Below, one piece after another: positions 25,001-32,662 of a stretch of DNA of 64,000 nt (position 1 is its first letter; each line of letters starts with the position of its first letter). Source of the DNA: Nonomuraea polychroma (GTDB taxonomy: Bacteria; Actinomycetota; Actinomycetes; Streptosporangiales; Streptosporangiaceae); assembly GCF_004011505.1 (NCBI RefSeq), contig NZ_SAUN01000001.1, forward strand, positions 4,960,001 through 5,024,000. The letters run 5' to 3'. Position numbers and translations under genes: made by a program. The notes under the pieces were generated by a model. The model saw nothing but the letters and a program-made list of their open reading frames with translations, was not told where the DNA came from and did no database searches.

Positions 25001-27448
25001 CACGCCCTCGGCCGACACGGTGACCGTCGCCTTGGCCCGCACCGACGCGCCGTCGGGCAGCGTGCCCTGCACGGTGAACGTGCCCGCCTGGGCGTAGGCG
25101 GAGGCCGGGACCTCGTCCCAGGTGACGGCGACCGAGCCGGTGCTGCCGTCGGCGAACGTGGCGGTCACCTTCTCCGGCAGGATCGGCGCGTCACCGATGC
25201 CGGTGACGACCTTGACCTCCTCGGCGCTCTCCACGAGCTGGCCGGGCGCGTAGGCGCGCAGCAGCCGGTCGTACTCGGCCTGCGTGACGCCGATGACGGT
25301 GCCGTGGCGGGGCCTGGCCGGCAGCGAGTAGTTCGCCGACGGCGTCCAGGTGCCCGAGGCCAGGTTCGTCGACTCGAACGGGATGTAGCCGCGCCCGCCG
25401 AACTCGTCGATGAACAGGTACCACTTCTCCTGGTCGTTGGACTTGAAGATGGTCGGGCCCTCACCCTGGCTCATGGCACCCTTGCCGATGCACTCGGAGA
25501 GGAAGTCCCACTTGGTGTTGAGCAAGGAGGTGGACGTCTCGGCCAGGATGAACTTGCTGCACGGGGTGGTCGAGCTGTTGTTCCGCTCGTCCTTGGTGTA
25601 GCGGTAGTACGTGCCGCCGTGCTTGATGACCGTCGAGTCGATCACCGAGTAACCCGGGTCCACCCACACCTTGGGCTCGCTGAAGGTGCGGAAGTCGCGG
25701 GTCGTGGCGTACATCATGCGGTTGTAGGTGTTGCCCGTGTGGTTCGGGTCGTCCGCGGCGTACAGCTTGGAGGCCCAGAAGACGACGTACGCGCCGAGGG
25801 TCTCGTCGTAGTACGCCTCCGGCGCCCAGGTGTTGCCTGCGGTGTCGGGCGAGACCTTCACCAGCCGGCCCTCGCCCCAGTTGACCAGGTCGGTCGACTC
25901 CCACACCATGATCGACTTGCTGCCGGTGCGCTGGGCGGCGTCCCAGTTGCCGTTGCCGAAGATCCGCAGGTCGGTGGCGATCTGGTAGAACTTGTCGCCC
26001 TCGGGCGAGCGGATGATGAACGGGTCGCGCAGGCCCTTCTCCCCCAGGGTGGAGGTGAGCACGGGCTTGCCGCCGTTGAGCTCTCGCCAGCGCAGCGGGT
26101 CGTTGCCGCGGCTGAGGGCGAAGTAGACCTGCTCGCCGTCCGCGGTCCCCTCGCCGGTGAAGTAGCTGAAGAGGTAGCCCTTGTAGTCCTGCTCGGCCGG
26201 CAGTTCACGCACCTTGGCGGTGAACTCGCGGGTGGCGGTGGCGGCGTTCCTGGTGACCGTGGCGGTCAGCGTGACCGTGACGTCGCCGGCGCCGTGGGCC
26301 GGGCGGGTGACCTCTCCGGTCGGCGTGATGACCGACGGCTTGCCGGAGGCCCAGGAGACCGTGGTGCCGTTCTCGCCGGTGACGGGGAGGGTGAGGTTGC
26401 CGCGCACGTCGTCGACGCCGTGCACCTTGAGCGCGGCGGCGGCGTCCTGCGCGATCTTCGTGTCGTCGTGTTCGGGCATGACCGTGATCTCGAACGTCTT
26501 GGTGTCGGTGAGCGCGCCCCTGGCCAGGGTGGCCGTGAGCGTGGCCGTGGCGGGCGGCTGCCCGTTCGCGGGCCGGGTGACCTTGCCGGTGGCGGTGACC
26601 ACCGAGGCGTCACTGGTCGCCCAGGTGACCTTGGAGCCGCCGGGCGCGGCGGCCGGCAGCGTCAGGTCGGCGGTGACGGCGCTGGTGTCGCCGAGGGTGA
26701 GGGCCTGCTTGTCGGCCGCGAGCGCGGCGGTGACGGCCGGCTGCGCGAGCGCCTTCACCTCGTCCGCGCTGATCGCCCGGTCGTAGATGCGGAAGTCCCG
26801 CAGCTTGCCCTGGAAGAGCCGGTCCGCGGAGTACAGCGACCGGCCGAGGTAGTTGGCCGTGGTCGTGCCGCCGCCGATGGAGCCCGGCGTGATCGTGACA
26901 TTGGTGTTGCGCCCGATCTCCACGCCGTCCTCGTACAGGACGCCGGTGGTGCCCGTCTGGGTGTAGACCAGGTGCTTCCAGCCGCCACGGGCCAGGTTGT
27001 GCGAGGTCGACAGGCGGGTGTTCTGCTCGGTCGACCAGTTTCCGCTGGCGACCGCGACGCGCAGGTGATTGCCGGTCGCGAACAGGTAGCCGTTGCCGCT
27101 GGTGCCGCTGGTGTTGCCGAAGCCGTAGATGAAGTACGGCGTGCGCTGCCCGGGGTCGACGAGGACGTCCGTGGAGACGGTGATCGAGTCCAGGCCCTTC
27201 ATGACGTCGTTCGGCAGCTTCACGTCGGTGTCGCTGCCGTTGAACGTCAGCCCGTCGCCCCAGCCGGCCGTGCCGCGCACCGTGCCGTGGCGGGCGTTGC
27301 CGGAGGAGTCCGCCGCCACCGCTCCCGCCTGCTCGTCGAGCTTGTACCACAGCACCGGGCCGTCGGCGGCCGCTGCCTGGGCGGGCGACACCACGAGCGA
27401 AACCGTGGCGGCTAACGCGGCCAGGCACGCCAGAGCGCGTCGTCGCAT
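22034..27448 (-). CDS. secreted multidomain protein with two GH43 modules (arabinan/xylan-type glycosidase)
   Basis: A 1804-residue exported protein. Order: signal peptide (1-26), LamG-like module (30-235), two Ig-like repeats (240-415), first GH43 five-blade propeller (about 425-720), an Ig-like and a Big_2-type domain (740-895), second LamG module (905-1120), a linker domain, second GH43 propeller (about 1208-1490), PKD-like repeats and a C-terminal beta domain. Catalytic triads can be proposed: Asp475, Asp604 and Glu663; and Asp1219, Asp1338 and Glu1385. GH43 enzymes release arabinose or xylose from plant polysaccharides. ATG 27448 has GAGGAG upstream, and a LacI-type operator lies in the leader. 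Confidence 0.9.
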   Translation of the reverse strand: MRRRALACLAALAATVSLVVSPAQAAAADGPVLWYKLDEQAGAVAADSSGNARHGTVRGTAGWGDGLTFNGSDTDVKLPNDVMKGLDSITVSTDVLVDPGQRTPYFIYGFGNTSGTSGNGYLFATGNHLRVAVASGNWSTEQNTRLSTSHNLARGGWKHLVYTQTGTTGVLYEDGVEIGRNTNVTITPGSIGGGTTTANYLGRSLYSADRLFQGKLRDFRIYDRAISADEVKALAQPAVTAALAADKQALTLGDTSAVTADLTLPAAAPGGSKVTWATSDASVVTATGKVTRPANGQPPATATLTATLARGALTDTKTFEITVMPEHDDTKIAQDAAAALKVHGVDDVRGNLTLPVTGENGTTVSWASGKPSVITPTGEVTRPAHGAGDVTVTLTATVTRNAATATREFTAKVRELPAEQDYKGYLFSYFTGEGTADGEQVYFALSRGNDPLRWRELNGGKPVLTSTLGEKGLRDPFIIRSPEGDKFYQIATDLRIFGNGNWDAAQRTGSKSIMVWESTDLVNWGEGRLVKVSPDTAGNTWAPEAYYDETLGAYVVFWASKLYAADDPNHTGNTYNRMMYATTRDFRTFSEPKVWVDPGYSVIDSTVIKHGGTYYRYTKDERNNSSTTPCSKFILAETSTSLLNTKWDFLSECIGKGAMSQGEGPTIFKSNDQEKWYLFIDEFGGRGYIPFESTNLASGTWTPSANYSLPARPRHGTVIGVTQAEYDRLLRAYAPGQLVESAEEVKVVTGIGDAPILPEKVTATFADGSTGSVAVTWDEVPASAYAQAGTFTVQGTLPDGASVRAKATVTVSAEGVPVESLTVSPAELRLGVGVSRQVKAVVEPTNATARQLTWTSADPSVATVSATGLVTTVKAGTTEITVRTADGSRTVTIPVEATAAIPADLLLHYTFDEKGGTVARDASGRGNDGSYERTPAWGDGVHGASFQMAGGAGTSTTAPYVTIPNGVLKDVSDVTVAFHVKWNASTTANQWIYGFGPDRNKYLFTGPRNGAGVLFSAITTGSWQAESSMRHSAALPGGAWKHVAVTLDSAAKTMVMYLDGVEIARVANVTVKPSDLYDAAKSYGGYIGRSLYAEDPYFAGEVDDFRVYGRALPAAEVYDLGGDPAAITGVTLPQLKVDAIVEADGGRITLPLKEGSDVTKLAPQLTLAPGAAVSPASGAEQDFTEPVTYTVTGADGTKREWKITALVMKSPVLPGLYADPNLVVFGDRFYLYPTTDGFAGWSGTQFTAFSSTDLVHWTDHGVILDLGPDVSWADNSAWAPAIAEKDGKYYFYFSGGMATGNTAKHLGVAVADSPTGPFRDALGKPLVPAGTYSGQMIDPAVFQDDDGQHYLYWGNGNSYQVPLNADMVSFDAAKVKTYKPAGYNEGSFVVKRDGTYYFMWSENDTRSEDYQVAYATGETPLGPWTKRGVILRKNLALGIKGTGHHSVIRVPGTDDWYIAYHRFAIPGGDGTHRETTIDRLEFGDDGLIKAVTPTLESVDPVAVVTAGPDASGAEGAAIALTGAFSGAGTPAWRYEAADGAEGTCVFADPGAPRTTVTCTDEGAYRVTLAAGRSRDTATVTVANADPDITRVSGPQDPVAAGKPVQLAVTYTDPGTDDTLTCQVDWTDGTTGPCAEGHVYTKSGIYQPVVTVGDGDGGKVVVTADPVVVYDPKAGFVTGGGWIDSPAGAQPGNPAATGKAAFGFVSAYHKDATRPAGQTMFAFPAGGVAFVATHYDWLVVTGGEVRYRGVGKVNGKPGYAFTVTASDGSPDRFQIRIWKEAGGEVVYDNHGTDIGGGEIVVHPGR

Positions 27449-27463
27449 CGGCGACTCCTCAAT

Positions 27464-27513
27464 TGTTAGCGCTAACATCACACTGCGCATGAAACGTGTT
27501 GCGAGAGTGTCAA
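27464..27513 (-). promoter_or_regulatory. promoter and LacI/GalR-type operator of the GH43 gene
   Basis: TGTTAGCGCTAACA (27464-27477) is a perfect 14-bp palindrome with the central CG typical of LacI/GalR-family operators. It lies between the likely transcription start and the ribosome site of the GH43 gene. A -35 TTGACA is present on the minus strand at 27513-27508; the matching -10 is weak. No LacI-type regulator is encoded in this window, so the repressor is elsewhere. Confidence 0.8.
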
Positions 27514-27531
27514 CCGTGGGGGTGCCCACCG

Positions 27532-27721
27532 TCAAGAGGGACGTTGCCGCGGACGGTGAACGATCTTCTCGGTGGAGCGGCCGGGGTAGACCACGATCAG
27601 GTGCTCCTCGGTGGCTGACGATCCCCACCTCGACCACGTCCTCCCAGCCCTGGAGCCGCAGCGGCGGGGCGGCGGCGAACGCCTTGACGGTGAGGCACAT
27701 CGTCTCCCGCTCCCGTCGCAA
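27532..27721 (-). pseudogene. frameshifted small gene, family unknown
   Basis: Two minus-strand frames with strict G/C-ending codons join head to tail. The first reads MCLTVKAFAAAPPLRLQGWE and on to VVEVGIVS; the second continues ATEEHLIVVYPGRSTEKI and ends at TGA. The switch is near 27615. Joined, they would give a protein of about 60 residues. A one-base indel, real or a sequencing error, explains the split. I do not recognise the family. Confidence 0.5.
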
Positions 27722-28239
27722 GGACGGGCGTGCCGCAGCTGCTCGGCGCGGCGACGGCGCTCGTGCTGCCGCTCGCCGTGGTCGTGGCCGAGAAGGAGGC
27801 GCGGTTCAGCTACAGCGGCTGGGCGGACCGGTGCGGGGACATGCCCTCCCACATCGGACAGCACCTCGACCAGGTCCCAGAGCACCAACCCTCCGGCGAG
27901 GTCGAGGTAAAGCAGCCGCCGCAGCCAGACGACCCGGGGCGGCAGTACCACAGCGGGTCCGGCTCACCGCCGGAGACGGCGGCGGCCACCGTGGCGGCGG
28001 CGACGGCGGTCAGGCAGAACGCGACGATGACGGCGGCCACGCGCGCGAAGCGGCACAGGCGGACGGCGGCCCAGACTCGGGCAAGAATGCCGATGATCTT
28101 AGCGCAATGTCCTGGATTGTCCGACCGTCCGTGAACGGCGCATGAATTCTGCCGTACGGTCGGCTTCCCACCCGCGCGAATCCCCCGGCCGCCCTTCCAT
28201 AATCCCAGCTATGGGGGACATTTCACGAAACGGGGTGCG
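27722..28239. other. gene-poor interval with coding-like fragments
   Basis: No gene can be supported. On the plus strand GTG 27730 opens a frame whose first 45 codons look coding (hydrophobic start LLGAATALVLPLAVVVAE) but then lose codon bias. On the minus strand GTG 28040 opens a 76-residue frame with a membrane-like start (VIVAFCLTAVAAATVAAAV) and a Cys-rich end, while an overlapping frame carries LLYLDLAGGLVLWDLVEVL. The mixture looks like decayed small membrane or secreted protein genes. A hexamer CATAAT near 28197 could be the -10 for the next gene. Confidence 0.4.
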
Positions 28240-29322
28240 ATGAAGCGTTGGATCGGCGTCATTTTGGCGGTGGTTCTGGCCGGGGTGGCGGTGGTCGCGA
28301 TTCTCCTGGGCGGCCGGGAGGACAAGGGCCCGGAATTGGCCCTGGTACGGGGGGTCATCGGGTCGGAGAAGAAGCCGTTCTTCGACGATCCGCGGGTCAA
28401 GGCGGCCTTCGCCGAGCACGGCCTGCGCGTCGAGGTGGACACGGCCGGTTCCCGGCAGATCGTCACCGATGTGGACCTGAGCAGGTACGCCTTCGCCTTC
28501 CCTTCCAGCGTTCCGGCCGCGGAGCGGATCAAGCGCGACCGCAAGGCCACGACGACGTTCTCGCCGTTCTACTCGCCCATGGCCGTGGCGACGTTCGAGC
28601 CGATCGCGGCGCTGCTGACGAAGGCCGGCGTGCTGCGAGATTCCGGCAAAGGCCATCAAACCCTCGACATTAAGAAATATCTAGAACTAGTGGCCAAAGG
28701 CACTCGATGGGACCAAATTCCCGATAATTCGGCCTACCCGGCTCGCAAACGGGTGCTGCTCACCACGACCGACATCCGCACGTCCAACTCCGCCGCCATG
28801 TACCTGTCGGTGATCGGTTACGTGGCCAACGGCGATGACGTCATCAGCTCCGACACCCAGATCGCCAAGGTCGCGCCCGTTCTCGCACCGGCCGTGCTCG
28901 ACCAGGGCTTCGCCGAGTCGACCAGCGAGGCGTCGTTCGACGACTACCTCGCGCTGGGCGCGGGCAAGACGCCGATGCTGGTGGTCTACGAGGCGCAGTA
29001 TCTGGCGCGCGTCTTCGCCGGCGACGGCGCGATCAAACCGGACATGCGGCTGGTCTACCCGTCGCCGACCGTGCTCAGCAAGCACACCCTGGTCCCGCTC
29101 TCGGGGCAGGGCACGCGGGTCGGCGAGCTGCTGACCAAGGACCCGAAGCTGCTGGCCCTGGCGGCCGCGTACGGCTTCCGCACCACCGGCCCCCAGGCAT
29201 TCGCCGACCTGGTGGCCAAGACGAAGGCGCCGGCCGCGGCCGAACTCGTCGACGTCGTCGAGCCGCCCACGTACGAGCGGCTGGACAAGCTGATCACGAC
29301 CATCGACGCCGCCCGGCCCTGA
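28240..29322 (+). CDS. membrane-anchored solute-binding-like protein, first gene of TelA cassette
   Basis: A 360-residue protein with an N-terminal transmembrane or uncleaved signal helix (residues 4-24; WIGVILAVVLAGVAVVAILL), the rest predicted outside the membrane. The body resembles a periplasmic-binding-protein fold (GVIGSEKKPFFDD; YAFAFPSSVPAAE), but I cannot place it in a named family with confidence. It is followed 16 bp later by telA and the VWA lipoprotein gene, whose N-terminal half has the same kind of fold, so the pair may work together at the envelope. Confidence 0.7.
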   Translation: MKRWIGVILAVVLAGVAVVAILLGGREDKGPELALVRGVIGSEKKPFFDDPRVKAAFAEHGLRVEVDTAGSRQIVTDVDLSRYAFAFPSSVPAAERIKRDRKATTTFSPFYSPMAVATFEPIAALLTKAGVLRDSGKGHQTLDIKKYLELVAKGTRWDQIPDNSAYPARKRVLLTTTDIRTSNSAAMYLSVIGYVANGDDVISSDTQIAKVAPVLAPAVLDQGFAESTSEASFDDYLALGAGKTPMLVVYEAQYLARVFAGDGAIKPDMRLVYPSPTVLSKHTLVPLSGQGTRVGELLTKDPKLLALAAAYGFRTTGPQAFADLVAKTKAPAAAELVDVVEPPTYERLDKLITTIDAARP

Positions 29323-29338
29323 CCAAGGAGTTCTTCAC

Positions 29339-30481
29339 GTGTCCGATCTGGTGCTCACGCCGCCCGCGCCGGTCGCGCCGGTGCCGGCGGAGACGGCGGC
29401 CGGCATGCTGCCGATGGCCGGCGAGCGCGCGGCCGAGCTGACCGCCAAGGCGCGCGCGTTCGCCGGGGAGCTGAGCGGGCTCGACCCGCGTTCGCCCGAG
29501 TTCTCCCGCAAGGTGCACGACATCTCCTCGATGGGCGACACCGAGATCAGGTCCGCCTCGCAGGTGGCCAACCGCATGCTGAAGCGGCCGGTGGCGGCGC
29601 TGGACGCGGCCAGGGGCGAGGGCGCCGACGCCCAGGCCAAGGTCGCGAAAGACCTCGTGGCGCTGCGCCGTACCGTCGTGGACCTGGATCCGAAGCAGGC
29701 CGCGAGCGGGGCGCGCAAGCTGCTGGGCCTGATCCCGTTCGGCGACCGGCTGCGCGACTACTTCGCCAAGTTCCATTCCGCGCAGAGGCACATCGACGAC
29801 ATCATCCGCGCGCTGAAGTCCGGCCAGGACGAGCTGCTGCGCGACAACGCCGCCATCGAGGGCGAGAAGGCGAACCTGTGGGAGGCGATGACGCGGCTGC
29901 AGGAGTACGCCGTCATGGCCCAGGCCATGGACGCGGCCCTGGAGGAGCAGATCGCGCAGGCCGACGAGCAGCGGGCCGCGGCGCTGCGCTCGGACGCGTT
30001 GTTCGCGGTGCGGCAGAAGCATCAGGACCTGCTCACCCAGCTTGCCGTCTCGGCGCAGGGCTACCTGGCGCTGGACCTGGTACGCAAGAACAACCTGGAG
30101 CTCAGCAAGGGCGTGGACCGCGCCACCACGACGACGGTCGCGGCGCTGCGCACGGCGGTGACGGTCGCTCAGGCGCTGGCCGGGCAGAAGCTGGTGCTCG
30201 ACCAGATCAGCGCGCTGAACGCCACGACCAGCGACCTGATCCTGGCCACCAGCGAGATGTTGCGCACGCAGGCGGGCGCGATCCAGAACCAGGCCGCTTC
30301 GGCGAACGTGGACCTGGACACGCTGCGGCAGGCGTTCGACAACGTCTACGCCACGATGGACCTCATCGACTCCTTCCGCGCGAAGGCGGTCGAGAGCATG
30401 GCGACCACGGTGGACAGCCTGTCGGCCGAGCTGGACCACGCCAAGACGTACCTGGAGCGGGCCAGGGACGGTGCCGAGTGA
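29339..30481 (+). CDS. toxic anion resistance protein, TelA/KlaA family
   Basis: A 380-residue soluble, almost entirely helical protein of the TelA family. Typical segments are LLGLIPFGDRLRDYFAKF and LDLVRKNNLELSKGVDRATT, followed by long coiled-coil-prone helices. TelA proteins are linked to tellurite tolerance and, with Ter proteins, to membrane stress responses; the biochemical activity is not known. GTG 29339 follows AAGGAG. The last 4 bp overlap the VWA lipoprotein gene (GTGA). Confidence 0.88.
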   Translation: MSDLVLTPPAPVAPVPAETAAGMLPMAGERAAELTAKARAFAGELSGLDPRSPEFSRKVHDISSMGDTEIRSASQVANRMLKRPVAALDAARGEGADAQAKVAKDLVALRRTVVDLDPKQAASGARKLLGLIPFGDRLRDYFAKFHSAQRHIDDIIRALKSGQDELLRDNAAIEGEKANLWEAMTRLQEYAVMAQAMDAALEEQIAQADEQRAAALRSDALFAVRQKHQDLLTQLAVSAQGYLALDLVRKNNLELSKGVDRATTTTVAALRTAVTVAQALAGQKLVLDQISALNATTSDLILATSEMLRTQAGAIQNQAASANVDLDTLRQAFDNVYATMDLIDSFRAKAVESMATTVDSLSAELDHAKTYLERARDGAE

Positions 30482-32031
30482 GGCGGGCGCTGATCGCGGT
30501 GGCGCTGCTGCTGGCGGCCGCCTGCGGCTCGGACGGCGAGGGCGGGGAGCTCGCCGACAGGCCCGATGTGCTGCGGGTGCTGGCCGGCAGCGAGATCAAG
30601 GACCTGGAGCCGCTGCTGCGCCGGGCCGAGCAGGAGGCCGGGGTCAAGGTGAGCCTGGCCTACACCGGCACGCTCGACGGGGCCGAGCAGGTCGCGAGCG
30701 GCCGGGCCGCCGAACGGGTGGACGCGATCTGGTTCTCCTCCAACCGCTACCTGTCGCTGATCGACGGCGCGCAGGCCAAGCTGTCCACCCAGACCAAGAC
30801 CATGGTCTCGCCCGTGGTGCTGGGGCTGAAGCCGGCCAAGGCGGCCGAGCTCGGCTGGGACGGCAAGCCGGTGTCGTGGGCGGACATCGCGGCGGCGGCC
30901 AAAAGCGGCCGCTTCAGCTTCGGCATGACGAACCCGGCCTCCTCCAACTCGGGCTTCTCCGCCCTGGTGGGGGTGGCGGCGGCGCTGTCGGACGCGGACG
31001 GCGCGCTCAGCGCCGAGCAGGTGGCCGGGGTCACGCCGAAGCTGAAGGAGTTCTTCTCGGCGCAGCGGCTGACGGCCGGCTCGTCGGGCTGGCTGGCCGA
31101 GGCGTACGCCCGCGACCCGGGCGTGGACGGGATGGTGAACTACGAGTCGGTGCTGCTGGGCCTGCGCGAGAAGGTCACGCTCGTCTACCCCAGCGACGGC
31201 GTGGTCAGCGCCGACTACCCGCTCACGCTGCTGGCCTCCGCCCCGGAGGAGAAGAAGGCCCTGTACGGCAAGCTCGCCGCCTGGCTGCGCACGCCCGCCG
31301 TGCAGAAGGAGATCAGGACCGGCACGCACCGGCGGCCGATCGTGCCGGGCGTGGCGCAGGATCCCAAGTTCGGCGCCGCGCAGCTCATCGAGTTGCCGTT
31401 CCCGAACCGGCGCAGCACGGCCGACGAGCTGATCTCCACCTACCTCAACCAGGTGCGCATCCCGTCGGAGGCGACGTTCGTGCTGGACACGTCCGGGTCG
31501 ATGCGGGGCGACAGGATCGACGCGCTGCGCACCGCGCTCGTGGCGCTGACCGGCGCGGACACCTCGACGTCCGGCGCCTTCACACGGTTTCTCAACAGGG
31601 AGACCGTGACGATGATCCCGTTCGACGACAGCGCGCGCGACCCGGTCGCGTTCACCGTCCCCGAGCGGGACCCCGAGCCGGTGCTGGCGCAGATCAAGGC
31701 GTTCGCCGAGGAGCTGGAGGCGGACGGCGGCACCGCGATCTACGACAGCCTCGCTTCGGCCTACGACCGGCCGGTGACGCCCGGCCGCTACAGCTCGATC
31801 GTGCTCATGACCGACGGCGAGAACACCGACGGCAGCGACTACGCCGCCTTCGCGTCCCACTACCGGTCGTTGCCGGAGGAGCGGCGGCGCACGCCGACGT
31901 TCGTGGTGCTGTTCGGCGAGAGCGACGTGGAGGAGATGCGCCAGGTGGCGCAGCTGACCGGCGGCGCCGTGTTCGACGCCCGTTCGACGTCGCTGAGCAG
32001 CGCGTTCAAGGAGATCCGTGGCTATCAGTGA
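30478..32031 (+). CDS. lipoprotein fusing a solute-binding domain to a von Willebrand factor A domain
   Basis: A 517-residue exported protein. A short signal ends in AAAC (Cys16), indicating lipid anchoring. Residues about 30-310 look like an extracellular solute-binding domain (LRVLAGSEIKDLEPLLRRAE; FGMTNPASSNSGFSAL). The C-terminal third is a VWA domain with an intact MIDAS: DTSGSMRG (about 335-345) and TDGENTDGSD. VWA domains mediate metal-dependent protein contacts. The coupling to telA by GTGA and to the next gene by a 14-bp overlap points to one complex spanning the envelope. The ligand is unknown. Confidence 0.85.
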   Translation: MRRALIAVALLLAAACGSDGEGGELADRPDVLRVLAGSEIKDLEPLLRRAEQEAGVKVSLAYTGTLDGAEQVASGRAAERVDAIWFSSNRYLSLIDGAQAKLSTQTKTMVSPVVLGLKPAKAAELGWDGKPVSWADIAAAAKSGRFSFGMTNPASSNSGFSALVGVAAALSDADGALSAEQVAGVTPKLKEFFSAQRLTAGSSGWLAEAYARDPGVDGMVNYESVLLGLREKVTLVYPSDGVVSADYPLTLLASAPEEKKALYGKLAAWLRTPAVQKEIRTGTHRRPIVPGVAQDPKFGAAQLIELPFPNRRSTADELISTYLNQVRIPSEATFVLDTSGSMRGDRIDALRTALVALTGADTSTSGAFTRFLNRETVTMIPFDDSARDPVAFTVPERDPEPVLAQIKAFAEELEADGGTAIYDSLASAYDRPVTPGRYSSIVLMTDGENTDGSDYAAFASHYRSLPEERRRTPTFVVLFGESDVEEMRQVAQLTGGAVFDARSTSLSSAFKEIRGYQ

Positions 32032-32662
32032 CCGGGTGCTGCGGTACCTGGGCTCGAACAGGAACATCGCCGGATCGTGCCTGGCGCTGCTCGGCCTGCT
32101 GGCACACTTCCTGGGGCTGGCGGGGGCGTACTGGCCGGTGGTCGTGGTCGCGTTGTACGGGGTGGGCGCGCTGCTCGCCCCGCCCGACCGCGTCAAGCTG
32201 ACGATCTCGCACGCCGACGTCGAGACGAGGGCGCTGCGGGAGGACCTGTACGCGCTGCTGCGCCGGATCGAGGGCCGCTTCCCGGCCGACGTGGACCGGG
32301 CGGTGCTGACGCTGGGCGAGGTCATCGACGACGTGCTCAGCCGGGCCGAGCAGCTGACCGCGTCCCCGGACCAGCTGCACGTGGTGTCGCAGACGATCCG
32401 CAGCTACCTGCCCGCGAGCCTGGAGGCCTACGCGAACCTGCCGCGCGGGTACGCGCTGGCCCGCCGGGCCGATCGCGAGCGCAGCGCGCACGAGGAGCTG
32501 CTGGCTCAGCTGGCGCTGCTCGACGCCCAGATGCGTAAGGTCGCCGAGGCGATCCATCGGGGCGACGAGCAGGCGCTACGTGATCAGGGCCGCTTCCTGC
32601 GCGACAGGTTCGGCGGCTCGGAGCTGGACCTGGGCCGGCCACAGCCCCCCGGCCGTGACTAG
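32018..32662 (+). CDS. two-helix membrane protein with coiled-coil tail, last gene of TelA cassette
   Basis: A 214-residue protein with two adjacent N-terminal transmembrane helices (about residues 17-50; IAGSCLALLGLLAHFLGL, WPVVVVALYGVGALLAP) and a long charged helical cytoplasmic region. Size and layout resemble XpaC-like proteins often encoded beside telA, but this is inference from context. GTG 32018 overlaps the VWA gene by 14 bp. Its stop TAG shares the palindrome CTAG with the stop of the convergent alpha-galactosidase gene. Confidence 0.75.
   Translation: MAISDRVLRYLGSNRNIAGSCLALLGLLAHFLGLAGAYWPVVVVALYGVGALLAPPDRVKLTISHADVETRALREDLYALLRRIEGRFPADVDRAVLTLGEVIDDVLSRAEQLTASPDQLHVVSQTIRSYLPASLEAYANLPRGYALARRADRERSAHEELLAQLALLDAQMRKVAEAIHRGDEQALRDQGRFLRDRFGGSELDLGRPQPPGRD

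Noticed and set aside
27730..28134. Plus-strand 134-residue frame as a real membrane protein gene
   Set aside because: Only the first third has coding-like bias; the rest loses it and contains rare codons, and both strands compete, so it is described as decayed sequence instead.
32659..32662. Overlapping stops of convergent genes as a functional element
   Set aside because: CTAG simply provides TAG on both strands; it is economical packing with no further evidence of function.
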